From positions 1 to 32,665 of the forward strand of contig JAYUHM010000116.1 in NCBI GenBank assembly GCA_043766985.1: DNA of 32,665 nt, written 5' to 3'. Positions 25,431-32,254 of this stretch are shown in pieces. Position 1 is the first letter of the stretch. Every line of letters starts with the position of its first letter. The notes under the pieces were generated by a model that did no database searches, was not told the origin of the DNA, and saw only the letters and a program-made list of their open reading frames with translations. This stretch comes from JAAFIP01 sp043766985. Its GTDB lineage: Bacteria > Pseudomonadota > Gammaproteobacteria > Burkholderiales > Burkholderiaceae_C. The translations under genes and the position numbers were made by a program.

Positions 25431-26049
25431 GCTGGCTAAAGAGCTGGTGTTCGCAGTCGGGGTCAGAGCACTTGTCGCACACCCAAGCCCATTTTTTTAT
25501 AGGTTTGGAGGTGCTAGCCCAATGGATATTAGCACGAGAAGCTATGCAATCAATAGCGTTTTGCAGCCGCAGCGCGCCCACGCCATACACCACTTGGTAG
25601 CCAATGGCCGCCTCCCCCAAGCGGCGGCGTAGCAGCGCGTCTACCGGCGCACGCACATGCGGCCCTTCGCGCTGAATGCCATCGGCCACCCATGGCATAT
25701 CCAGGCCGGAGACCAGGGTCACGTCAAACTGGCGTTGCTGCTCCAGCGCTGTGGGGTACAGCGACAGGTCGTCAAAAACATACTCGCTGTACACCGCGGT
25801 CATCAGTGCCGTGGTGTCGGCTATCACCACCTTGTGCTGTTGGGCTGCCGCTGCAATGCGTTGCTGCTGGGTGGCGGCAATATGCGTTTGTTCATCGGGT
25901 TCGGGCGTACGCCCCTGGGCGGCGCACCATTCACGCAGGTACTCGGGCACCGCTACGGCCTGGGTGCCTAGGGTTTGCAAATGCTGCGCCAAGGCTTGGG
26001 CAAGGGCCGACTTACCAGTACTTTCGGCGCCCAGCAGGGTAATGATCAT
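25384..26049 (-). CDS. NadR-like P-loop kinase (likely nicotinamide riboside kinase)
   Basis: A 221-residue P-loop protein like the C-terminal kinase domain of NadR. Walker A is GAESTGKS (residues 7-14), followed by VPEYLREW and IADTTALMTAVYSEYVF. It lacks the NMN adenylyltransferase domain of full NadR. Its ATG overlaps the pnuC stop (ATGA, 26046-26049), so riboside uptake and phosphorylation are coupled, which supports nicotinamide riboside as substrate. The last part (residues about 164-221) is unusual: NAIDCIASRANIHWAS is encoded by the dispersed repeat, then KPIKKWAWVCDKCSDPDCEH gives a CxxC-x4-C pattern. The end runs 47 bases into hslO. Confidence 0.82.
   Translation of the reverse strand: MIITLLGAESTGKSALAQALAQHLQTLGTQAVAVPEYLREWCAAQGRTPEPDEQTHIAATQQQRIAAAAQQHKVVIADTTALMTAVYSEYVFDDLSLYPTALEQQRQFDVTLVSGLDMPWVADGIQREGPHVRAPVDALLRRRLGEAAIGYQVVYGVGALRLQNAIDCIASRANIHWASTSKPIKKWAWVCDKCSDPDCEHQLFSQLTAPSSGRAAGPAAG
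25513..25557 (-). repeat. dispersed GCTTGTGC hairpin repeat, copy within the NadR-like gene
   Basis: Read on the minus strand: GCTAT-TGATTGC-ATAGC, then TTCTCGTGCTAATATCC, then ATTGGGCTAGC. The 5-bp stem is retained and the loop differs from the other copies. It is in frame and encodes AIDCIASRANIHWAS, the same frame used by the copies at 6662, 15255 and 26323. Confidence 0.75.
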
Positions 26050-26675
26050 GCTGGCCCTGTGGGCTGGGCAGCAATCAGCTGCGCCCGCCAAGCCCGCCAG
26101 CCCACCACCGCCATCACCGCAAACACGCCGTACAAACCCACGGTAAGCCAAAGCCCCTTGTAGGCAAACAAGGCCATACCGACGATGTTGACGACGATCC
26201 ACATCGGCCAATTTTCAACGTATTTGCGGCCCAGCAGCAAGGTGGCCACCACACTCAGCGCGGTGGGGAAGGCGTCCCACCACGGTACATCGGTATTGGT
26301 AAATTTAACAAGAAAAAGCCCTGTAGCCAACCAAAATATGGCACAAGCAGCTATTAATTTAATAGTTCCGCGGTTGGTCAGCGCCTGCACCTGTAGCGCC
26401 TGCCCATCGGGTTGCACGGCGCGCAGCCACTGCATCCAACCCCATAAGGCCATGACGGCAAAAAAGATTTGCAGTACGCTGTCGCCATACAGCTTACTGC
26501 CCCAAAACACCAAAAAATACAGCGCCGAGCTGGCAAACGCCAAGGGCCAGCCCCAATGAATTTGGCGGATATTGCACACCACCATGGCAATGCCCAGCAG
26601 CGCGCCGATCACCTCAGCCCAACTGGCGGGGCTCGACCAGACTGAGAACGCTGTGCTGTTTAAAAAATCAAGCAC
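26046..26675 (-). CDS. pnuC: nicotinamide riboside transporter PnuC
   Basis: A 209-residue membrane protein with about seven helices that takes up nicotinamide riboside by facilitated diffusion. Family blocks are WAEVIGALLGIAMVVCNIRQ and WGWPLAFASSALYFLVFW near the start, QIFFAVMALWGWMQW, and DAFPTALSVVATLLLGRKYV through AYKGLWLTVGLYGVF near the end. Residues 104-119 (TIKLIAACAIFWLATG) are a membrane helix encoded by the dispersed hairpin repeat, between two conserved blocks. It lies three bases downstream of ftsB and overlaps the kinase gene by four. Confidence 0.92.
   Translation of the reverse strand: MLDFLNSTAFSVWSSPASWAEVIGALLGIAMVVCNIRQIHWGWPLAFASSALYFLVFWGSKLYGDSVLQIFFAVMALWGWMQWLRAVQPDGQALQVQALTNRGTIKLIAACAIFWLATGLFLVKFTNTDVPWWDAFPTALSVVATLLLGRKYVENWPMWIVVNIVGMALFAYKGLWLTVGLYGVFAVMAVVGWRAWRAQLIAAQPTGPA
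26323..26365 (-). repeat. dispersed GCTTGTGC hairpin repeat, copy within pnuC
   Basis: Read on the minus strand: CTATTAA-A-TTAATAG (perfect 7-bp arms), then CTGCTTGTGCCATATTTT, then GGTTGGCTAC. It is in frame and encodes the helix TIKLIAACAIFWLATG. Confidence 0.78.
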
Positions 26676-26678
26676 AGG

Positions 26679-26954
26679 CTACTTGGTGAACTGCACAAGA
26701 ATTTCATTCGGCTTGACCATACCCAACTCATAACGCGCTTTTTCTTCCACCATCTCCAGGCCTTCTTTCAGGTCGCGCACTTCTGCATTGAGCTGGTCGT
26801 TGCTGCGTTGCGCTTGCGTATTCTTTATTTGCAAACTGTCCAGCCTGGCCTGCATCTGCCCCACATGCACTAAGCTGCCCCGGCCAAACCACAACTGCGC
26901 GTGCAAGATAACCAGCAGCGCAATCAGGATGGCGGGGATGATGCGGTTGGACAT
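26679..26954 (-). CDS. ftsB: cell division protein FtsB
   Basis: A 91-residue bitopic protein of the FtsB/DivIC family, part of the FtsQBL complex that activates septal peptidoglycan synthesis. One N-terminal membrane helix (ILIALLVILHAQLWFG) is followed by a coiled coil (VGQMQARLDSLQIKNTQAQ and onward) and the typical EEKARYELGMVKPNEI motif. Its place directly after eno is the usual arrangement in proteobacteria. The gap to eno is 20 bases. Confidence 0.94.
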   Translation of the reverse strand: MSNRIIPAILIALLVILHAQLWFGRGSLVHVGQMQARLDSLQIKNTQAQRSNDQLNAEVRDLKEGLEMVEEKARYELGMVKPNEILVQFTK

Positions 26955-26974
26955 TCGCGCTGCTTATAAACAGG

Positions 26975-28258
26975 CTAGCGGATGCTGTAGAAAGCTGCGC
27001 GGCCCGGGTAGGTGGCCACGTCGCCCAAGTCTTCTTCAATACGCAAGAGCTGGTTGTATTTGGCCATGCGGTCGCTGCGGCTCAAACTGCCGGTTTTGAT
27101 CTGCCCCGCGTTGGTGCCCACGGCGATGTCGGCTATGGTGCTGTCTTCGGTCTCGCCACTGCGGTGGCTAATGACCGCCGTGTAGCCTGCGCGCTTGGCC
27201 ATCTCGATGGCGGCAAAGGTTTCGGTCAGCGTGCCGATCTGGTTGATCTTGATCAGGATCGAATTGGCAATCTTTTTGTCAATGCCTTCTTTGAATATTT
27301 TGGTGTTGGTGACAAATAAATCGTCGCCCACCAACTGGACCTTGGCGGCCAGCCTGTCGGTGAGGATTTTCCAGCCGTCCCAGTCGCCTTCGGCCATGCC
27401 GTCTTCGATGCTGATGATGGGGTATTTGTCTACCCAGGTGGCCAGCACATCCGTCCACTCGGTGCTCGTGAGGGTCAGGCCTTCGGCTTCCAGGTGGTAT
27501 TTACCGTCTTTGTAAAACTCGCTTGCAGCGCAGTCCAAGCCCAGTACGATTTGCTCGCCAGCGGTGTAGCCCGCTGCGCTAATCGCGTCCAAAATCATCT
27601 GAATGGCCGCTTCGTGGTTGGCCACCGTGGGCGCAAAGCCGCCCTCGTCGCCCACGGCAATGCTCATGCCTTTGTCGTGGATGATTTTTTTGAGTGCGTG
27701 GAAAATCTCAGCACCCCAGCGAATCGCCTCGCGAAACGACGGTGCGCCCACGGGGATGATCATCAGCTCTTGCAAATCGAGGTTGTTGTTGGCATGCGCG
27801 CCGCCGTTGATGACATTCATCATCGGCACCGGCATTTGCATGCCGCCCATGCCGCCAAAGTAGCGGTACAGCGGTAGGCCCGCCTCTTCGGCTGCAGCGC
27901 GGGCCACGGCCATTGATACGGCCAGCATGGCGTTCGCGCCCAAGCGCGATTTGTTCTCGGTGCCGTCCAGGTCGATCAAGGTTTTGTCCAGGAAGGCTTG
28001 CTCGGAGGCGTCCAGACCCAAAATGGCTTCTGAGATTTCGGTGTTGATGTGGCCCACCGCTTTGAGTACACCCTTGCCCAGGTAGCGGCTCTTGTCGCCG
28101 TCACGCAGCTCAATCGCCTCGCGGCTACCAGTGGACGCGCCCGAGGGCACGGCAGCCCGGCCCATCACGCCGGATTCCAGCAACACATCACATTCCACCG
28201 TGGGGTTACCCCGGCTGTCCAAAATTTCACGACCTACGATATCGACAATGGCACTCAT
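26975..28258 (-). CDS. eno: enolase
   Basis: A 427-residue enolase, which converts 2-phosphoglycerate to phosphoenolpyruvate in glycolysis and also takes part in the RNA degradosome of some bacteria. Motifs include GREILDSRGNPTVECDV, GASTGSREAIELRDGD, GDEGGFAP, GDDLFVTNTKI, LIKINQIGTLTET (catalytic Lys region) and SHRSGETEDSTIADIAVG. Length is as expected. It lies between the small 73-residue gene and ftsB. Confidence 0.98.
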   Translation of the reverse strand: MSAIVDIVGREILDSRGNPTVECDVLLESGVMGRAAVPSGASTGSREAIELRDGDKSRYLGKGVLKAVGHINTEISEAILGLDASEQAFLDKTLIDLDGTENKSRLGANAMLAVSMAVARAAAEEAGLPLYRYFGGMGGMQMPVPMMNVINGGAHANNNLDLQELMIIPVGAPSFREAIRWGAEIFHALKKIIHDKGMSIAVGDEGGFAPTVANHEAAIQMILDAISAAGYTAGEQIVLGLDCAASEFYKDGKYHLEAEGLTLTSTEWTDVLATWVDKYPIISIEDGMAEGDWDGWKILTDRLAAKVQLVGDDLFVTNTKIFKEGIDKKIANSILIKINQIGTLTETFAAIEMAKRAGYTAVISHRSGETEDSTIADIAVGTNAGQIKTGSLSRSDRMAKYNQLLRIEEDLGDVATYPGRAAFYSIR

Positions 28259-28308
28259 TACGGTTTACTTTCTGAGGGATAAAAAAGGTGAATACTTTAA
28301 GGTGTTTT

Positions 28309-28530
28309 TTAGTGCGGCAGTTTTTGTAAACTGGACTCACGCGAGGCTTTCAAGGCTTTATCGCGTGCCCACATTTTTTCAATACTGGCAATTTTCTCTT
28401 CCCAGCTCAGGTGCTGTGCATGAGCGCGCCAAGCTGCCTTGGCAGACGCGATATAGCGTTCCATAAACACGGGATCAAGTACGTCCTGGCTTTGCATATC
28501 GGCTGGCTGTTTAGACGTAGCGGCGAACAT
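28309..28530 (-). CDS. 73-residue protein of unknown function, partner of the nucleotidyltransferase-like gene
   Basis: I do not recognise a family. The product is small, soluble and helical, with charged segments (MERYIASAKAAWRAHAQHLS and WEEKIASIEKMWARDKAL). The ATG at 28530 lies inside the end of the upstream gene, overlapping it by 20 bases; Met12 at 28497 is an alternative start just after that gene's stop. The overlap and shared strand indicate a two-gene unit, with size and charge typical of an antitoxin or regulatory subunit. No function is proven. Confidence 0.7.
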   Translation of the reverse strand: MFAATSKQPADMQSQDVLDPVFMERYIASAKAAWRAHAQHLSWEEKIASIEKMWARDKALKASRESSLQKLPH

Positions 28531-29017
28531 AGGTACTCCAGCGATCTTGCAGTTGGTAGGCTTCGATCAGGTTTTTGAGCGCGGTGCTTTCCACCACACC
28601 CGCTTCAATCAAGCTGTGGATGCGTTGGTAGTCCTTGGCGCGCCCCGTTTGCAAAGCGATGGCGCATAAATAATCCGCGCTGACGACGGGTACAGCAATA
28701 TCTTCGAAAGAGCGATCCACCGCAGCCAATACCGCCGCTTCTACCAAAGGCGTGTAGGCCGGCAAGATTTGCACGGGCCAGCCATGCAAGAGCACATGTT
28801 CGTTATGCACTACCCCGCCCAAGGCTTTGAGCCTGTCATACAAGGGCGTGAGCACCAGCAGGCCCGAAGCGCTGGGTTTTAAAAAAGCAAAAACATCCAG
28901 ATCTTCTGTGGCGACGGCTTCGATATAAAAGCTCGCTGCCACCGCGCCGCCCACGGCAAACTGCGCCAGCGTGCCTTCAGCACGCAGTTGCAGCAGGGCT
29001 TGCAAAGTCTGGCGCAT
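28511..29017 (-). CDS. minimal nucleotidyltransferase-fold protein (AbiEii/MNT-like)
   Basis: A 168-residue protein with the N-terminal signature of nucleotidyltransferase folds: AVGGAVAASFYIEAVATEDLDVFAFL, with the GG pair at residues 23-24 and the acidic pair Asp39 and Asp41. Later blocks (HGWPVQILPAYTPLVEAAV, VPVVSADYLCAIALQTGRAK DYQRI) resemble the AbiEii/DUF1814 group, including the conserved ALQTGRAKD segment. Such proteins include toxins of type IV and VII toxin-antitoxin systems. It follows the DUF1330 gene by nine bases and overlaps the 73-residue gene, inside an otherwise housekeeping block (pyrG-kdsA-eno). Confidence 0.75.
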   Translation of the reverse strand: MRQTLQALLQLRAEGTLAQFAVGGAVAASFYIEAVATEDLDVFAFLKPSASGLLVLTPLYDRLKALGGVVHNEHVLLHGWPVQILPAYTPLVEAAVLAAVDRSFEDIAVPVVSADYLCAIALQTGRAKDYQRIHSLIEAGVVESTALKNLIEAYQLQDRWSTYVRRYV

Positions 29018-29026
29018 TGTTTTACT

Positions 29027-29332
29027 TCAGACGGGAGCGCTGACGCCCTCGACCAACACCATGTTAAAAAATTCGGTAGCACCCGCGCGCTTGGCACGCG
29101 CTGCGCGGTACATTTCGCAATCGTAAAAAGCCTTGGCTTTCTCGTAGCTAGGGAAGCGCAGCATGGCCACGCGCTTGGGGTTCCACTGGCCTTCCAGGGC
29201 TTCAAACTTGCCGCCACGCACCAGGTATTCGCCACCGGCTGCAGCCACAGCGGCGGGCGCTGCGGCCATGTACTGCTTGTACTGCTCCATGTCAGAAATT
29301 TGCATGTCGACAATGATGTAGGCGGTGGTCAT
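29027..29332 (-). CDS. DUF1330 family protein
   Basis: A 101-residue dimeric alpha/beta-barrel-type small protein. Typical blocks are AYIIVDMQISDMEQYKQYM, GGEYLVRGGKFEALEG and RVAMLRFPSYEKAKAFYD. The biochemical role of DUF1330 is not established. A strong AAGGAGA sits before the ATG at 29332. It lies 41 bases after kdsA in the same orientation. Confidence 0.9.
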   Translation of the reverse strand: MTTAYIIVDMQISDMEQYKQYMAAAPAAVAAAGGEYLVRGGKFEALEGQWNPKRVAMLRFPSYEKAKAFYDCEMYRAARAKRAGATEFFNMVLVEGVSAPV

Positions 29333-29373
29333 GGGGTTCTCCTTATGGGGTGGTTGAATACGAGGTCAAAAGG

Positions 29374-30231
29374 TCAAGCAGAAAAATTGTTCTCTAAAAA
29401 ACCATGCTTTTTAGTAACGGCATCCAACTCAACAAGACTCTCCAGCAAGGCCTTCATGTGCTTGAGTGGCACGGCGTTAGCGCCGTCGGACCATGCTTGC
29501 GCGGGGTCGGGGTGCGTTTCCATGAAAAGGCCCGCTACGCCGACTGCCACGCCTGCGCGGGCCAGCACGGGCACCATGTCGCGTGCGCCGCCGCTGCTGG
29601 TGCCCAGGCCGCCGGGCTTTTGCACCGAATGCGTAACGTCAAACACTACGGGCGCGCCGGTGTTGCGCATCTCGGCAAGTGATGTCATATCGGCCACCAG
29701 GTTGTTGTAGCCAAAGCTCACACCGCGCTCGCAGGCCAGGAAGTTGTCTTGATCCAAGCCTTTTTCGGCGGCGGCAGCACGCGCCTTGTCGATCACATTT
29801 TTCATGTCCCAGGGCGCGAGAAATTGGCCTTTTTTGATGTTGACGGGCTTGCCCGATTGCGCCACCGCGCGGATGAAATCGGTTTGGCGGCACAAGAAGG
29901 CAGGGGTTTGCAACACATCCACCACGCTGGCTACTTCTGCAATCTGATCGACCTCGTGCACGTCGGTCAGTACCGGCAGTTGTAGTTGCCTGCGCACCTC
30001 ATCCAAAATTTTCAAGCCAGCTTGCATACCCACGCCGCGCTTGGTGTTGCCAGAGGAGCGATTGGCTTTGTCGAAAGAGCCCTTGTAAATCAGGGGAATG
30101 CCCAGCGCGGCGGTAACTTCCTTTAAGTGCCCAGCCACATCTAAAGACATGCCCAGCCCCTCGATCGAGCAAGTGCCTGCGATGAGAAAAAAGCGTTGAT
30201 CCAGGCCCACGTCAAAGTTGCACAGCTTCAT
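29374..30231 (-). CDS. kdsA: 3-deoxy-8-phosphooctulonate synthase KdsA
   Basis: A 285-residue KDO-8-phosphate synthase that condenses arabinose-5-phosphate with phosphoenolpyruvate for lipopolysaccharide core synthesis. Diagnostic blocks are FFLIAGTCSIEG, YKGSFDKANRSSGNTKRGVG, LPVLTDVHEVDQ, DVLQTPAFLCRQTDFIRAVA, KPVNIKKGQFLAP and VVFDVTHSVQKPGG. The Cys in AGTCSIE suggests the metal-dependent class, which carries a cysteine ligand near the N-terminus. It overlaps pyrG by four bases (30228-30231). Confidence 0.97.
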   Translation of the reverse strand: MKLCNFDVGLDQRFFLIAGTCSIEGLGMSLDVAGHLKEVTAALGIPLIYKGSFDKANRSSGNTKRGVGMQAGLKILDEVRRQLQLPVLTDVHEVDQIAEVASVVDVLQTPAFLCRQTDFIRAVAQSGKPVNIKKGQFLAPWDMKNVIDKARAAAAEKGLDQDNFLACERGVSFGYNNLVADMTSLAEMRNTGAPVVFDVTHSVQKPGGLGTSSGGARDMVPVLARAGVAVGVAGLFMETHPDPAQAWSDGANAVPLKHMKALLESLVELDAVTKKHGFLENNFSA

Positions 30232-31913
30232 GCGGCTTCCTTAAGTTTCGGCGCTGCAGCCGTAGCGGCACCTGCCGCCTTGTGCTCTAAAGCGGCCTTC
30301 ACGTACGCGTTGAACAAGGGGTGCCCGTCCCACGGTGTACTTTTAAATTCGGGGTGAAACTGCACGCCGATGAACCAGGGGTGCACGGATTTGGGCAGCT
30401 CGACGATCTCCGTCAACTGCTCGCGTTGCGTCAGGGCCGAGATAACCAAACCTGCTTTGCGCAGTGTGTCCAAATAGTTAACGTTGGCCTCGTAGCGGTG
30501 GCGGTGGCGCTCGGTCACTATGTCACCGTAAATGCTGTGGGCCAGTGTGCCCTGGGCCACGTCAGAGCTTTGTGCGCCCAGGCGCATGGTGCCACCCAGG
30601 TCAGATTTCTCGTTGCGCACTTTGATGCTGCCGTCGGCGTCTTTCCATTCGTTGATCAAGGCAATCACTGGGTGCTGGCAATCGGCTGCAAACTCAGTGC
30701 TGTTGGCGTCCTTCAGGCCCGCCATATTGCGCGCATATTCGATGGTGGCCACTTGCATGCCCAGGCAAATGCCCAGGTACGGCACTTTGTTTTCACGGGC
30801 GAACTTGGCGGTTTGAATTTTGCCTTCCACCCCGCGCGCGCCAAAGCCGCCGGGTACCAAAATGGCATCGTATTTGGCCAATTGCGCGGCGCTGGTGGCG
30901 TCTATGGTTTCGCTGTCCAGGTATTCGATGTTGACCTTGGCGTGGTTCTTCAGGCCCGCGTGGCGCAGGGCTTCGTTGAGCGATTTGTAGCTGTCGCTCA
31001 AATCGACATACTTGCCCACCATGGCAATCGTCACTTCACTGGTGGGGTGCTCTACCTCGTATACCAGCGAATCCCAGCGCTGCAGGTTGGCGGGTGTGGT
31101 GGTCAGGCGCAGCTTGTCGCAAATCAAGTCGTCCAGGCCCTGCTCATGCAGCATGCGCGGAACCTTGTAGATGGTGTCTACATCCCACATGCTGATCACG
31201 CCCTCGGGCTGTACGTTGGTAAATAGCGATATTTTTTCAGCTTCGTCTGCCGGTATGGCGCGGTCGGCGCGGCACAGCAAGGCGTCAGGCTGGATACCGA
31301 TCTCGCGCAGTTTTTGCACCGTGTGCTGGGTGGGCTTGGTTTTGAGCTCCCCAGCGGCTTTGATAAAGGGCACGTAGGTCAGGTGCACAAACGCCGTGTT
31401 GCCTGCACCGCCGCGCAAATTGAGCTGGCGCGCGGCTTCTAAAAACGGCAAAGACTCGATATCGCCCACCGTACCGCCAATCTCGACAATCGCCACGTCC
31501 ACCGCCTCGGGCGTGCTAACGCCCGCGCCTCGCTTGATGAAGTCCTGGATCTCGTTGGTAATGTGCGGAATAACCTGCACGGTTTTGCCCAAATAGTCGC
31601 CCCGGCGCTCTTTCTCCAGCACCGACTTGTAGATTTGCCCGGTGGTGAAGTTGTTGGCCTTCTTCATACGCGTGTCGATAAAACGCTCGTAGTGGCCCAA
31701 GTCCAGATCGGTCTCAGCGCCGTCATCGGTAACAAACACCTCACCGTGCTGAAACGGCGACATGGTGCCCGGATCGACGTTGATGTACGGATCGAGCTTG
31801 ATGAGGGTGACTTTAAGGCCGCGCGATTCAAGGATCGCGGCAAGAGAGGCGGAGGCGATTCCCTTGCCCAGGGAACTCACAACACCGCCGGTGACGAAGA
31901 CGAATTTGGTCAT
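30228..31913 (-). CDS. pyrG: CTP synthase PyrG
   Basis: A 561-residue CTP synthase that aminates UTP to CTP with glutamine. The N-terminal synthetase domain shows KFVFVTGGVVSSLGKGIASA and KLDPYINVDPGTMSPFQHGE. The C-terminal class I glutaminase has nucleophile Cys383 (YLGICLGMQ) and His520/Glu522 (GVQFHPEF). The C-terminal tail is Ala-rich (KAAGAATAAAPKLKEAA). It is the first gene of pyrG-kdsA-DUF1330-NTase-73aa-eno-ftsB-pnuC-kinase, all on the minus strand with short gaps. Confidence 0.98.
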   Translation of the reverse strand: MTKFVFVTGGVVSSLGKGIASASLAAILESRGLKVTLIKLDPYINVDPGTMSPFQHGEVFVTDDGAETDLDLGHYERFIDTRMKKANNFTTGQIYKSVLEKERRGDYLGKTVQVIPHITNEIQDFIKRGAGVSTPEAVDVAIVEIGGTVGDIESLPFLEAARQLNLRGGAGNTAFVHLTYVPFIKAAGELKTKPTQHTVQKLREIGIQPDALLCRADRAIPADEAEKISLFTNVQPEGVISMWDVDTIYKVPRMLHEQGLDDLICDKLRLTTTPANLQRWDSLVYEVEHPTSEVTIAMVGKYVDLSDSYKSLNEALRHAGLKNHAKVNIEYLDSETIDATSAAQLAKYDAILVPGGFGARGVEGKIQTAKFARENKVPYLGICLGMQVATIEYARNMAGLKDANSTEFAADCQHPVIALINEWKDADGSIKVRNEKSDLGGTMRLGAQSSDVAQGTLAHSIYGDIVTERHRHRYEANVNYLDTLRKAGLVISALTQREQLTEIVELPKSVHPWFIGVQFHPEFKSTPWDGHPLFNAYVKAALEHKAAGAATAAAPKLKEAA

Positions 31914-32036
31914 GTCTGTATCCCAGAGTGCTTACTTCTGGGTCAGTGGAAATTGAGATTATAGGAGAGGCGGGCAGCCCATTGGGGCGTAGGCCAGGTG
32001 GTGCGGCGGTTTTTCGGTTGCACTGGCAGGTAGTTA

Positions 32037-32084
32037 CTATCGATAACGTAGCAGCTTGTGCCTTGCTCTATTGGGCTTAGGGGC
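32037..32084 (+). repeat. dispersed GCTTGTGC hairpin repeat, left copy of an inverted pair
   Basis: CTATCGATAACGTAG, then CAGCTTGTGCCTTGC, then TCTATTGGGCTTAGGGGC. It lies upstream of pyrG in the 341-base gap 31914-32254, facing the copy at 32202-32249. Confidence 0.72.
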
Positions 32085-32152
32085 TATTGGGTGCTTAAAA
32101 TGCCTTGCGCGGCCCATTTTGGCGTTGCCAGCCCGTTTTAAGCCTCAATAGG
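32084..32152. repeat. inner inverted repeat between the two facing hairpin-repeat copies
   Basis: The left arm CTATTGGGTGCTTAAAAT (32084-32101) and right arm CGTTTTAAGCCTCAATAGG (32134-32152) are largely complementary. They nest within the facing repeat copies, so 32037-32249 forms one long imperfect palindrome. Confidence 0.65.
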
Positions 32153-32201
32153 TGCTGCACGCCGCTTAGCATCGCAACGGCAACATTTAGAACCAAAATT
32201 G

Positions 32202-32249
32202 GCCTCTAGCCCAATAGAACATGGCACAAGCTGCTATTTAGCTAATAGC
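32202..32249 (-). repeat. dispersed GCTTGTGC hairpin repeat, right copy of an inverted pair
   Basis: Read on the minus strand: GCTATT-AGCTA-AATAGC, then AGCTTGTGCCATG, then TTCTATTGGGCTAGAGGC. The 6-bp stem is perfect. It starts about six bases after the TRAP permease stop codon, the same position relative to a gene as the copy after the DUF455 gene. Confidence 0.8.
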
Positions 32250-32254
32250 AAAAT

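Noticed and set aside
30321..31226. 301-codon open frame opposite pyrG
   Set aside because: It is an antisense shadow of pyrG with shadow-type composition and no own start signal.
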